Below, piece by piece: positions 34,999 through 43,581 of a stretch of DNA of 64,000 nucleotides. Position 1 is the stretch's first letter; the number at the start of each line of letters is the position of its first letter. The stretch covers positions 2,480,001-2,544,000 of the forward strand of contig NZ_LT627736.1 of assembly GCF_900102005.1 (NCBI RefSeq), read 5' to 3'. The position numbers and the translations under genes were made by a program. The notes beneath the pieces are model-generated. The model was not told where the DNA came from. It did not search any database and was given only the letters and a program-made list of their open reading frames with translations. Source of the DNA: Microbacterium sp. LKL04 (GTDB lineage: Bacteria > Actinomycetota > Actinomycetes > Actinomycetales > Microbacteriaceae).

Positions 34999-37596
34999 AT
35001 GACCACCATCACCGAGCTCTGGCTCGAGAACAGGCGCGGCGGAAAGACGATCGGCATCGGAGAAGCGGCACCCCGCATCTCCTTCACCGCCGTCGGGCCC
35101 GGACCGTTCGACCTTCGCTTCGCGCACGACGACGGCCGCGTAGAGATGACCGCCGTTTCGGACACGCAGCTTGTCGCTTGGCCCTTTGCGCCGCTGAGCG
35201 CCCGGGAGGGCGGCGAACTGCGCGCCGGGTCCACCGAGGACGCCCTCTCGGTCCGGGTTGAGACAGGCCTCGGGGACGACTGGAACGTCGACTTCGTCTC
35301 ACCTTCCGTCGAAGCGGACCACGAAGGGCCTCGCCCTGCATGGCTGTTGCGTGCAACCTTCGACCTCGCGCGAGTCCCCGGCGACATCGCCCGCGCCCGC
35401 GTGTACGCGACGGCGCACGGAGTCTACGAACTGGAACTCAACGGCGCGCGCGTCGGGGACGACGTCCTGGCACCCGGCTGGACCAGCTACGGCCACCGGA
35501 TCCGCTATCAGACGCACGATGTCACCGACGGGCTCGTCGGCGGAACGAACGTCATCGGAGCCTGGCTCGCGGACGGCTGGTACAGAGGCCATATCGGCTT
35601 TGATGGCGGGCTGTGGGACATCTACGGCACCGACGTCGCCCTGCTCGCTCAGCTCGAGGTCACCACCACCGACGGCACCATGCATCACATTCCGCTGGAG
35701 TGGGCGTGGTCCGCGTCACCCATCACGGCGGTCGGCCTGTACGAAGGGGAAACCTTCGACGCGAGGCTCCTGCCGCGCGGCTGGTCGACGCGATCCTTCG
35801 ACGCCGCTGCCTGGAGCCCGGTCCGGGTCCTGCCCCGCGCCGACTTCACCGCGCGCATCGAATCACCCACGGCCCTTCCCGTACAACAGGTCGAAACCAT
35901 CGCGCCGGTGTCCGCGGAGCGTCGACCAAACGGTCGCATCCGCCTGGACTTCGGTCAGAACATCTCCGGCGTCATCCGGATCCGAGTACGAGCTGAAGCC
36001 GGCCGCACTGTGCGGCTCCATCACGCCGAAGTCATCGAGAACGGCGAACTCGGAACTCGACCGCTCCGCGGCGCCACGTCCATCGACACGTACACGACGC
36101 GCGGAGGCGGGGAAGAGGTCTACACGCCGCGGTTCACCATCCACGGGTTCCAGTACGCGGAACTGGAGAACTGGCCCGGCGAACTCACTGATGGGGACGT
36201 GGAAGCCGTGGTCATCCACACCAGCATGCGTCAGACGGCCTGGTTCGAGTCATCCCATCCCGGTCTGAACAAGCTCCACTCGAACGTGCAGTGGAGCATG
36301 CGCGACAACTTCGTCGACCTCCCCACCGACTGTCCGCAACGCGATGAGCGCGTCGGCTGGACCGGCGACATCCAGGTTTTCGCACCCACCGCGCTGCGCC
36401 TCTTCGCTGCTCAGGGAACTTTGACGGGATGGCTCAGGGATCTCGCCTTCGAGCAGGCCGAGCAAGGGCATGTGCCCCAGTTCGTGCCGTGGATCGAATG
36501 CGGTTTCCCCAACTTCCCGACAGCCGCGTGGGGAGACGCCGCGGTGGTCGTGCCGTGGGAGATGTACCTCGCCGACGGCGATACCCGGATCCTCACCGAG
36601 CAGTACGCGAGCATGTGCGCCTGGGTGGACCTGGTCGACAACCTCACCGGCAATAGCGGCCTCTGGAACGGCGGCTTCCAGCTCGGCGACTGGCTTGACC
36701 CCACCGCACCGCCGGAGGACCCGGGCAAGTCCCACACCGATAAGTACCTCGTAGCGACTGCCTACCACGTACGCACCGCACGCATCCTCGCGGACACCGC
36801 AGCGCTCCTCGGCAAAGAGGAGGACGCACAGCGATATGCGGCGATCGCCGATCGCGCCACACGTGCGTTCCAGGACGAGTTCATCTCCGGATCCGGTCGG
36901 GTTGTCAGCGACACACCCACGTCCATCGCCGTCGCCCTCGTGTTCGACCTCTTCGAGAGCGAGGCTCAGGCTGGACGGGCCGGAAGGCGGCTCCTCGAGC
37001 TGGTGGAGCATAGCGGGTTCCATATCTCCACGGGATTCGTAGGCACGCCCATCATCTGCGACGCGCTCGTCCTCGCAGGAAGTGTCGACTACGCGTACCA
37101 CCTGCTTCGGCAGGAGGAGTTGCCGTCGTGGCTCTATCCGGTGTCGATGGGAGCCACCACTATCTGGGAGCGGTGGGACTCGATGCTGCCCGACGGCAAC
37201 ATCAACCCCGGCGACATGACCTCCTTCAACCACTACGCGCTGGGGGCCGTCGCCAGCTTCCTTCACGAGACCGTCGCCGGGCTCGCCAGCGATGCGCCCG
37301 GGTGGAAACAGGTGCGGTACCAGCCGCGACCCGGGGGCGGACTGACCCACGCATCCGCTCGCTATGACAGCGTCCGCGGCACCGCCTCCATCCGATGGGC
37401 GCGCGACGGGGACGCCCTGACCATCCGCATCCAGGTGCCCGCCGCCTCCACCGGTGTCGTCGTCCTACCCGGCAGCGGCCGGGAGATCGAGGTCGGTCCC
37501 GGCGAGCACACCTTCACCGAGTCATTCCGACCCGCCAGCGACGATCCGGCGGCACCGGTCGTCGGATGGCGCAAACCTGAACCCGTTGACGCCTGA
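34999..37596 (+). CDS. Alpha-L-rhamnosidase, GH78
   Basis: Hydrolyses terminal alpha-L-rhamnosyl groups. 865 residues without a signal peptide, so cytoplasmic, acting on imported oligosaccharides. N-terminal beta-sandwich domains (about 1-330), (alpha/alpha)6 catalytic domain (about 390-760) with DCPQRDERVGWTGD (Glu450, matching the general acid of characterised GH78) and WERWD (Glu724, matching the catalytic base), and a C-terminal beta-sandwich. The motifs and length fit the family well. It follows permease 2 by one base. Confidence 0.93.
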   Translation: MTTITELWLENRRGGKTIGIGEAAPRISFTAVGPGPFDLRFAHDDGRVEMTAVSDTQLVAWPFAPLSAREGGELRAGSTEDALSVRVETGLGDDWNVDFVSPSVEADHEGPRPAWLLRATFDLARVPGDIARARVYATAHGVYELELNGARVGDDVLAPGWTSYGHRIRYQTHDVTDGLVGGTNVIGAWLADGWYRGHIGFDGGLWDIYGTDVALLAQLEVTTTDGTMHHIPLEWAWSASPITAVGLYEGETFDARLLPRGWSTRSFDAAAWSPVRVLPRADFTARIESPTALPVQQVETIAPVSAERRPNGRIRLDFGQNISGVIRIRVRAEAGRTVRLHHAEVIENGELGTRPLRGATSIDTYTTRGGGEEVYTPRFTIHGFQYAELENWPGELTDGDVEAVVIHTSMRQTAWFESSHPGLNKLHSNVQWSMRDNFVDLPTDCPQRDERVGWTGDIQVFAPTALRLFAAQGTLTGWLRDLAFEQAEQGHVPQFVPWIECGFPNFPTAAWGDAAVVVPWEMYLADGDTRILTEQYASMCAWVDLVDNLTGNSGLWNGGFQLGDWLDPTAPPEDPGKSHTDKYLVATAYHVRTARILADTAALLGKEEDAQRYAAIADRATRAFQDEFISGSGRVVSDTPTSIAVALVFDLFESEAQAGRAGRRLLELVEHSGFHISTGFVGTPIICDALVLAGSVDYAYHLLRQEELPSWLYPVSMGATTIWERWDSMLPDGNINPGDMTSFNHYALGAVASFLHETVAGLASDAPGWKQVRYQPRPGGGLTHASARYDSVRGTASIRWARDGDALTIRIQVPAASTGVVVLPGSGREIEVGPGEHTFTESFRPASDDPAAPVVGWRKPEPVDA

Positions 37597-37617
37597 GCGC
37601 GTTGCAGAGAGACGTCC

Positions 37618-38655
37618 ATGCAGACATCCATCAAGCCCGGCCAGGTGTGGCTCGACACCAAGGGCGAACGTATCCACGCGCACGGCGGCTCTGTGATCAC
37701 CGTCGACGGTGTCCACTACTGGTACGGCGAGAACAAAGAGTTCTCCGCACCCGGAAGCGGTATCTGGCACTGGGGTGTCCGGTGCTACTCGTCGACCGAC
37801 CTCTACAACTGGGAGGACCGCGGGCTGATCATCCCGCCGGTGGAAGACGATGAAGACTCTCCGCTGCACCCGAAGCAGCTCGTCGACCGGCCGCACATCA
37901 TCTACAACGCCGAGACGAAGAAGTTCGTCGCGTGGCTCAAGATCATGACCAAGGGCTCACTACAGCGCTCGACCGTCCTGGTCGCCGACGACATCCTCGG
38001 ACCATATGAGATCGTGCGCACCTGGTTGAAACCGTTGGACATGAGCGCCGGGGACTTTGATCTGGTCGTCGACCCGCACGACGGCAAGGGGTACTACTAC
38101 TTCGAACGCGTGCACTCGGAGATGATCTGTGCCGATCTCACCACCGACTACACCGACGTCACCGGCTACTACTCCACCCACTTCCCGCAGCCGCAACCGC
38201 CTTTCGTCCGCGAAGCTCCCGCCCACCTGTACCGCAACCGGCTGCACTACCTCCTGACCTCGGGAACAACCGGGTACTACCCGAACCCGTCAGAAGCGGC
38301 CGTATCGCGCTCCTACCATGGTCCGTTCGAGGTGCTCGGAGACCTGCACCCGACCGACGAATCCCGCACCTCGTTCCACTCCCAGATCTCCTCCGTCTTC
38401 AAACACCCGGACAAGAAGGACCTCTACATCGCGATCGCCGACCGGTGGCTACCGAGGTACCTGGACCACGGCGCCCGCGCCCACGACGCGTTCGTCGAGC
38501 ACTTCGCCCCTGGCAAGGACGGCGATGAGCCGATGGAAGAGTTCGCCGACGTCGACACGACCATCGCGGACTACGTCTGGCTGCCCATCCGCTTCGACGG
38601 CGACCGGCCCGTCATCGAATGGCGCCACGAATGGACCATCGAAGAGTTTGACTGA
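37618..38655 (+). CDS. Glycoside hydrolase, GH43-like (possible exo-beta-1,3-galactanase type)
   Basis: 345 residues, no signal peptide. Five-bladed-propeller GH43 hallmarks: IHAHGGSVITVDGVHYWYGENK near the N-terminus, VDRPHIIYN with the Asp, and REAPAHLYRNRLHYLLTSG whose Glu fits the general acid. The AHGG...YYWYGE arrangement resembles GH43 subfamily 24 exo-beta-1,3-galactanases, but I cannot fix the subfamily. Linked to GH78 and the importer. Followed by a strong terminator hairpin. Confidence 0.82.
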   Translation: MQTSIKPGQVWLDTKGERIHAHGGSVITVDGVHYWYGENKEFSAPGSGIWHWGVRCYSSTDLYNWEDRGLIIPPVEDDEDSPLHPKQLVDRPHIIYNAETKKFVAWLKIMTKGSLQRSTVLVADDILGPYEIVRTWLKPLDMSAGDFDLVVDPHDGKGYYYFERVHSEMICADLTTDYTDVTGYYSTHFPQPQPPFVREAPAHLYRNRLHYLLTSGTTGYYPNPSEAAVSRSYHGPFEVLGDLHPTDESRTSFHSQISSVFKHPDKKDLYIAIADRWLPRYLDHGARAHDAFVEHFAPGKDGDEPMEEFADVDTTIADYVWLPIRFDGDRPVIEWRHEWTIEEFD

Positions 38656-38660
38656 ACGCA

Positions 38661-38691
38661 CCAGGGCCCGGGCAGTACGCCCGGGCCTTGG
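38661..38691 (+). terminator. Terminator after the GH43-like gene
   Basis: Stem 38661-38673 (CCAGGGCCCGGGC) pairs with 38679-38691 (GCCCGGGCCTTGG), one wobble, 5-nt loop, then TCTTT. Six bases after the stop. It separates the importer-GH78-GH43 unit from the truncated gene. Confidence 0.75.
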
Positions 38692-38736
38692 TCTTTGGGG
38701 CACTGTCGCCCCGCACACCAAGCAAAGGAGCTTGAC

Positions 38737-39210
38737 ATGTCCGCGTTGAAACCGTGGCGCGCCGGCATTGCCGTCGCTGCCACCGCCGCCCTCCTTGCAG
38801 TAGGGGTCCAGCCGTTCAACCACGAATCCGCGGCCGCCGTCACGGGCGCTGGCGGGGCAGTGGCGGTCACTTATACGTCATACAACGTCGACGAAGGTTC
38901 GTACCGGCTGAGCCCCCAGGCCGACAAGACGCTCACCGCCCTGACGAACAGCTCGGCCACCACCATCAACGTCAACCCGTCCGTTTCCTATCAGGCCTAC
39001 GAGGGCTGGGGGTCGTCCCTCGAGGACGCCACCATCTACCACCTTGGTCGCCTCAGCGCGCAGAACCGCGAATCTGCTCTGCAGACGCTCGTCAGTCGCG
39101 TACCGGCCCCGAACGACGGCGTCTGCCGAGGGCCTCCAGGTCGGACGAGTATCACTTCGAACGGGAGGGGCCTCCGGATGTCTGTTCGGCGAAGCCCGGC
39201 CCGTGCCTGA
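38737..39210 (+). pseudogene. Truncated secreted glycoside hydrolase, GH30-like
   Basis: ATG 38737 with AAAGGAG upstream. Clear signal peptide (MSALKPWRAGIAVAATAALLAVGV) and the start of a GH30-type catalytic domain: SVSYQAYEGWGSSLEDATIYHLGRLS, followed by NRESALQTLVS. After about residue 122 (near 39100) the frame turns into low-quality Arg/Gly/Pro sequence and stops at 39210, so only about a quarter of a normal enzyme remains. The break is likely an island-edge deletion or recombination point. The GH30 call rests on one motif. Confidence 0.7.
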
Positions 39211-39336
39211 GACGCTGCCGTGGGAATCACCGCTGACCTGGGAGTTGGAAAATGTCAGCCGCAAACGTGGAAAGCGACGGAGCCCACCTCTCGCGGGCCC
39301 TGTCGGTGCCTGGCCCCGAGGAAATCCAAACACACC
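39211..39336. other. Scrambled sequence at the island's right edge
   Basis: 126 bp with no convincing gene. A short frame from ATG 39252 (MSAANVESDGAHLSRALSV) runs into the right repeat and ends inside it. Codon use shifts between frames, as expected of a junction made of fragments. Confidence 0.4.
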
Positions 39337-39400
39337 CACAGACAGTGCGACACGAAGCCGGTTGGTGGTGAGAACCCCGACCGGCTTCGTCGTTGGTGGG
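39337..39400 (+). repeat. 64-bp direct repeat, right copy
   Basis: Matches 30253-30316 at 61 of 64 positions. Here the hairpin reads CGAAGCCGGTTGG / CCGACCGGCTTCG. The three differences keep pairing (Watson-Crick or G-T wobble) or fall outside the stem, so the copy stays foldable as a terminator. There is no tRNA gene on this side. The bases to 39495 show nothing further. Confidence 0.8.
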
Positions 39401-39495
39401 GCACCTTTCTTCGCGGCGCGGGCGGTGTAGGTCTCGCACCAGCGGGAGTGGCAAGCTACCTGAGGCATCCACTCTGCTGGGACGGCGAGCGACCA

Positions 39496-40101
39496 ATGAG
39501 AACAAACCAATCCGGCAAGTGGCTAGGAGTATTTCTCGCCTCAACCTTCGCGATCTGCCTCCTGGCGATCCTGGCTCGCTTCCTGATCACCGGGTCCGGG
39601 GTGGAGCGGATGGGCGGGTCTGCTCTAGACGCGATACTCCTGGGAATTCTGCCCGGGATAGCTGCCGTGGTGGCCATCGTCCTCTTCGTGGGCGTACGCC
39701 TGTCATTGCACACGCGAGCCCTCCGCCGCGCGCGTCGTGACGCTGCGGTGGTTGCGCCTACCGTGTTGCGCGCTGACGACGTGGATTCTTTCAGCCGCCT
39801 CGTGGGCAAGCCTGTGAAGGCGGGCTACGTCCACATCGTCGGTACACGGGACGGCGTTGAGTTCTGGAAGAACTCGAAAGAGATGCTGGGGGCTATTCAG
39901 GGTGCGGAGTTCCGCGCCAAGCCGGCATCGACCGTCTACGGCACCCACCATGCGCTTGACATTCGCGCGGGCCAGATCCAGACGACATTGAGTGCGGTTC
40001 GGGAAGGGCTGGCCTTCTACTCAGGCTTGCTGCCTGAATCCGAGGTGCGAGCCCTCGCGCGCACACTCACATCAGCCGATGCGTCTGGGGCCGATGCGTG
40101 A
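39496..40101 (+). CDS. Hypothetical two-TM membrane protein
   Basis: 201 residues, not recognised. Short basic start, TM1 (LGVFLASTFAICLLAILARFLI), TM2 (AILLGILPGIAAVVAIVLFVGV), then a basic cytoplasmic segment (RALRRARRDAAVV) and a soluble alpha/beta-like domain containing GTRDGVEFWKNSKEMLGAIQGAEFRAK. First gene beyond the island's right repeat. The domain could be secreted or cytoplasmic; nothing indicates an enzyme. Confidence 0.7.
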   Translation: MRTNQSGKWLGVFLASTFAICLLAILARFLITGSGVERMGGSALDAILLGILPGIAAVVAIVLFVGVRLSLHTRALRRARRDAAVVAPTVLRADDVDSFSRLVGKPVKAGYVHIVGTRDGVEFWKNSKEMLGAIQGAEFRAKPASTVYGTHHALDIRAGQIQTTLSAVREGLAFYSGLLPESEVRALARTLTSADASGADA

Positions 40102-40138
40102 TGCCCCGTCGTCCGCCGATGGAAAGGGAGGAACCGGC

Positions 40139-40702
40139 ATGACCCGGACATCTGTACGGGTGGGAATTCTGCCCGCACTGTCGATGGTGGCCGTCGTGAC
40201 CCTCGTCCTCACGGGGTGCGTCGCGTCCCAACTTCATCGACAGGTGACCGAAGAGGCGGAAGACAGCGTGGAGGCTGAGATGGGCTTCGTGCTGAAGCAG
40301 GCGAGGGACACCTTCGCGGGTCTCGAGCCAGGCCGCACCTTGTCACCTCCGCAAGTCGCAGCAGTGTTCGGAAACGACCTGACGGAGTCAGACCTCGACG
40401 AAGGTGACACCCCCCGGCTGCGCGACACTAATGCGGCGGTCTACTCGGCCGAGACATCGGACGGTTACACGACCTACGGGGTGTTCTTCGGAGGATATGG
40501 CTCTGCTTCTTTCGGGCAGGGATCGGACAGCGCGGCAGCTCACGGCTGTGGACTGCTCGCGCTCAAAGCGGGGACGCGAACCGTTCTCCTGTCCGACGAG
40601 GCGTGTCCCTCGGCCCTTCAGAGCTGGGCGTCTGTCGATTCGTTCGAGGTGTCGCTCTCCGAGGTAGCGAAGAACCTCGACGTCTACGTCGAAACCGACT
40701 GA
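40139..40702 (+). CDS. Hypothetical lipoprotein
   Basis: 187 residues from ATG 40139 with GGGAGG upstream. Lipobox LVLTGC (Cys about 27). The mature part has a helical N-terminal region (HRQVTEEAEDSVEAEMGFVLKQARDTFAGL) then a Gly/Ser-rich region with two Cys residues (HGCGLLAL, EACPSAL) that could form a disulfide. No family recognised. Downstream of the two-TM protein by 37 bp; may be in one unit with it and the next lipoprotein. Confidence 0.7.
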   Translation: MTRTSVRVGILPALSMVAVVTLVLTGCVASQLHRQVTEEAEDSVEAEMGFVLKQARDTFAGLEPGRTLSPPQVAAVFGNDLTESDLDEGDTPRLRDTNAAVYSAETSDGYTTYGVFFGGYGSASFGQGSDSAAAHGCGLLALKAGTRTVLLSDEACPSALQSWASVDSFEVSLSEVAKNLDVYVETD

Positions 40703-40742
40703 GGTTGTCGGCCCGTCTTGGGGTCGCTGTACGGTTCGGTAC

Positions 40743-41258
40743 ATGTTCTTCACGTCGCGCAGAGCCCTGGTGATCAGTGTCGTCATCTTGGGTGGTCTCG
40801 CGGTGTCCGTGACTCTGTCGGCGTGCGTCGTGTCGACCGCGCCCGACCCGCAGATGGTCACCCCCAGCTCCCTCGCGCAGACGCAGACCCCCAGTCCCTC
40901 CCCTCAGCAGCAGTACGAGGAGGCCGTTCGCTCTTTCGATCTCGCGCTGCCGGAGGGATATCACTGGCCCGTCGATTACCCCCCGGAGTTCTTCACCGGA
41001 GGCCCTCGTTCTGAGCTGCCGTATCGAACCGAGCGCCTCTGGGGGTGCATTGTGATCACGGCGGCTTGGGATGCCGCGGCTCAGGGTGACACAGAACGCG
41101 CCGACTTGCTGCTGGAGACCCTGACAGCCAGAGACGTCGAGTGGGACATCGACTATCTGACCAGCTGGGACAGCGACAATCGTCCGGTCGGTGACAGCGG
41201 CCTGTGTCTTGCCGATCTGAGGGGCATCGACGTGGGCTCCCCGTCGGAGACCTACTGA
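40743..41258 (+). CDS. Hypothetical lipoprotein
   Basis: 171 residues from ATG 40743. Signal anchor with lipobox TLSAC (Cys about 28), Pro/Ser/Gln-rich linker, then a soluble domain with Trp/Tyr-rich LPEGYHWPVDYPPEFFTGG and Cys residues in WGCIVITAAWDAA and GLCLADL. The C-terminal region has a short helical repeat-like AAQGDTERADLLLETL. Unknown function. It ends 7 bp before the convergent TetR gene. Confidence 0.7.
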   Translation: MFFTSRRALVISVVILGGLAVSVTLSACVVSTAPDPQMVTPSSLAQTQTPSPSPQQQYEEAVRSFDLALPEGYHWPVDYPPEFFTGGPRSELPYRTERLWGCIVITAAWDAAAQGDTERADLLLETLTARDVEWDIDYLTSWDSDNRPVGDSGLCLADLRGIDVGSPSETY

Positions 41259-41265
41259 ACCGAGT

Positions 41266-41931
41266 TCAGGCGGGCGAGTCGCCCAATTGATCGCTCATCG
41301 CCGCGGTGCTGCGTCGAATCTCGAGGTAGATCTCCCGCACGCTGGCTGAGGTTCCGATCTCGGCGCGACGGGCCCACTCATCGAAGGCGAGCCGGACGAT
41401 GAGGAAGACGATCCCGATCGCGGCGCGGGCGGTGAGGACGTCGGCATCCGACCCCGCGGCATCCGTCGCGGTCGCCGTCAGAGCATCCACCTGGTCTGCC
41501 TCGTTGCGCAGCGCGAGGGCGAGAAGCGTCGGCTCCTGACCGACGAGCCGCCTGACCCGGAGGGCACGCTCATGCTCTTCGGGACGGGAGTCGAACCAGG
41601 TGATCTGCGCCAGCCAGGTGTTCTCGAGAGCGCGCAACAGCGGGTTTCCGCTCACCACGGCGGCGCTCACCGCCTTCAGCATCGACTCGGAGTCCTCCGT
41701 CGGCTGCAGGATGGCCGCCTCCTTCGTCGGGAAGTAGCGGAAGAAGGTGCGGGGCGATGTGCCTGCGAGCTCGGCGATGTCATCTACGGTGGTGCCGGTC
41801 ACGCCGTGCTTCTCGAACAGCTCGATCGCGGCATCCGACAATTCGCGCTGGGTCTCGCGGCGACGCCGCTCGCGCAGTCCCTCGGCGGGCCGCTCCGTGG
41901 CGGGCCCGTCGGTAGGGGAATACCCGTTCAT
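41266..41931 (-). CDS. TetR-family transcriptional repressor
   Basis: 221 residues from ATG 41931. N-terminal HTH (about 20-70): RRETQRELSDAAIELFEKHGVTGTTVDDIAELAGTSPRTFFRYFPTKEAAIL, standard TetR fold, then a helical ligand domain. It diverges from the MFS exporter at 42038, and a palindrome in the 106-bp gap is a likely operator. The open frame runs on to 42807 through the MFS gene, which is not coding on this strand. Confidence 0.9.
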   Translation of the reverse strand: MNGYSPTDGPATERPAEGLRERRRRETQRELSDAAIELFEKHGVTGTTVDDIAELAGTSPRTFFRYFPTKEAAILQPTEDSESMLKAVSAAVVSGNPLLRALENTWLAQITWFDSRPEEHERALRVRRLVGQEPTLLALALRNEADQVDALTATATDAAGSDADVLTARAAIGIVFLIVRLAFDEWARRAEIGTSASVREIYLEIRRSTAAMSDQLGDSPA

Positions 41932-41974
41932 GACCTCATTGTTGCACTGATCGTCAAATATGCGCTGACCGCCA

Positions 41975-41995
41975 ATATGGCAGTCACTGTCATAT
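41975..41995. promoter_or_regulatory. Putative TetR operator
   Basis: ATATGGCAGT-C-ACTGTCATAT: two 10-bp arms with one mismatch around a central base, midway between the divergent tetR and MFS genes. Fits TetR dimer binding that would block both promoters. Confidence 0.65.
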
Positions 41996-42037
41996 ATCAT
42001 CGACACGATCCTCATCGCGCGACATCGAAGGCAACCC

Positions 42038-43513
42038 ATGACACTCAGTGACTCCCGCCCCGGCACAGCGCCCGCCCCGACGGTCGCCGTTCCCCCCGCG
42101 AAGACCGGACCGGTCATCGCGCTCCTCGTCGTTGCCGCCTTCGTCGTCATCCTCAACGAGACGATCATGGGCGTCGCCTTGCCGAGCCTGATGGTCGACC
42201 TCGATATCACGGCAGCCACCGCGCAGTGGCTGACGACAGGCTTCCTCCTCACGATGGCCGTCGTCATCCCCCTGACCGGAACGCTTCTCGCGCGCTTCAC
42301 CGTGCGCCAGGTGTTCTTCACCGCGATGACGCTGTTCGCGATCGGCACGCTCATCGCGGCTCTGGCGCCGGGATTCGGGATGCTGCTGGTCGGCCGCATC
42401 GTCCAGGCGTCGGGTACCGCGATCATGATGCCGTTGCTGTTCACCACGGTGCTGAACGTCGTGCCGGCGACACACCGCGGGCGGATGATGGGGGTCATCA
42501 GCATCGTGATCGCGGTCGCGCCGGCGATCGGCCCCACGGTCTCGGGGCTCATCCTCTCGGCGCTGGACTGGCGCTGGATGTTCTGGCTGGTCCTGCCGAT
42601 CGCGCTCGTCGCCATCGCCCTCGGCGCGCTCTGGGTGCGCAATGTGACCGAGACGAGGGACGCGCGTTTCGACATCCTCTCCGTCGTCCTGTCGGCCCTG
42701 GGCTTCGGCGGTCTCATCTTCGGCCTCAGTTCCATCGGCGAGTCGGCGTCGGGCCACGCCCCGGTTCCCGTGTGGATCCCGCTCGTCGTGGGCGCGGCAT
42801 CCCTCATCGCTTTCGTCGTCCGTCAGCTGGTGCTGCAGCGGACGGATGCCGCTCTTCTCGACCTGCGGACCTTCCGGTCGCGCTCGTTCAGCCTCGCCGT
42901 CGTCCTCGTGATCGTGGTCATGTCGGCGCTGTTCGGGTCGCTGATCCTGCTTCCCATCTACCTGCAGCAGGTCCTCGCGCTCGACACCCTGACCGTCGGA
43001 CTCATGCTCCTTCCCGGCGGTGTGCTGATGGGCATCATCGCTCCCGTCGTCGGATCGCTCTTCGACCGCTTCGGACCGCGGCCGCTGGTCCTTCCGGGCA
43101 TGGTCGTCGCGGCGGCGGCCCTGTGGGGCATGACGACTTTCGGTGAAGGCACGTCGGTCGCATGGATCATCGCGGTGCACATGGCTCTGAACCTCGGGCT
43201 CGGCTTCGTCTTCACGCCGTTGCTCACGTCGGCGCTGGGGTCTCTTCCGCAGCGGCTGTATTCGCACGGCAGCGCGACGGTCAGCACGCTGCAGCAGGTC
43301 GCCGGTGCGGCCGGCACGGCTCTGTTCATCACGCTCATGTCGGTCGGTGGCGCTGCCGCGGCGGCATCCGGGGCCGATGCGATCGGCGCTGTTGCGTCCG
43401 GCGTGCACACCGCCTTCTTCGTCGGCGCGGCGGTCGCCTCGGTGGCCGTTGTGCTGGCGGCCTTCGTGCGGAAGCCCGTCGGGGAGTCGGAGGCACAGGG
43501 CCCCGTGCACTGA
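42038..43513 (+). CDS. MFS drug/efflux transporter (DHA2-like, 14 TM)
   Basis: 491 residues, about 14 TM segments. MFS motif A region RFTVRQVFF, motif C (antiporter) region VIAVAPAIGPTVSGLIL, and NETIMGVALPSLMVDL in TM1, all typical of the EmrB/QacA (DHA2) drug:H+ antiporters. ATG 42038. Regulated by the adjacent TetR, which is the usual arrangement for a substrate-induced efflux pump. Substrate unknown. Confidence 0.92.
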   Translation: MTLSDSRPGTAPAPTVAVPPAKTGPVIALLVVAAFVVILNETIMGVALPSLMVDLDITAATAQWLTTGFLLTMAVVIPLTGTLLARFTVRQVFFTAMTLFAIGTLIAALAPGFGMLLVGRIVQASGTAIMMPLLFTTVLNVVPATHRGRMMGVISIVIAVAPAIGPTVSGLILSALDWRWMFWLVLPIALVAIALGALWVRNVTETRDARFDILSVVLSALGFGGLIFGLSSIGESASGHAPVPVWIPLVVGAASLIAFVVRQLVLQRTDAALLDLRTFRSRSFSLAVVLVIVVMSALFGSLILLPIYLQQVLALDTLTVGLMLLPGGVLMGIIAPVVGSLFDRFGPRPLVLPGMVVAAAALWGMTTFGEGTSVAWIIAVHMALNLGLGFVFTPLLTSALGSLPQRLYSHGSATVSTLQQVAGAAGTALFITLMSVGGAAAAASGADAIGAVASGVHTAFFVGAAVASVAVVLAAFVRKPVGESEAQGPVH

Positions 43514-43581
43514 GGCGTCTCCCGTGATTCGCTCGCATGCGGCCCCCTGAGGCGTCAGCCCTCGGCGCGTAGGCTCGTCAG

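Noticed and set aside
30253..39400. Transposon or prophage as the source of the island
   Set aside because: No transposase, integrase, phage gene or terminal inverted repeats were found between the repeats.
39220..39495. N-terminal extension of the 39496 membrane protein back to 39220
   Set aside because: The extension translates the direct repeat and junction; ATG 39496 gives a normal TM start.
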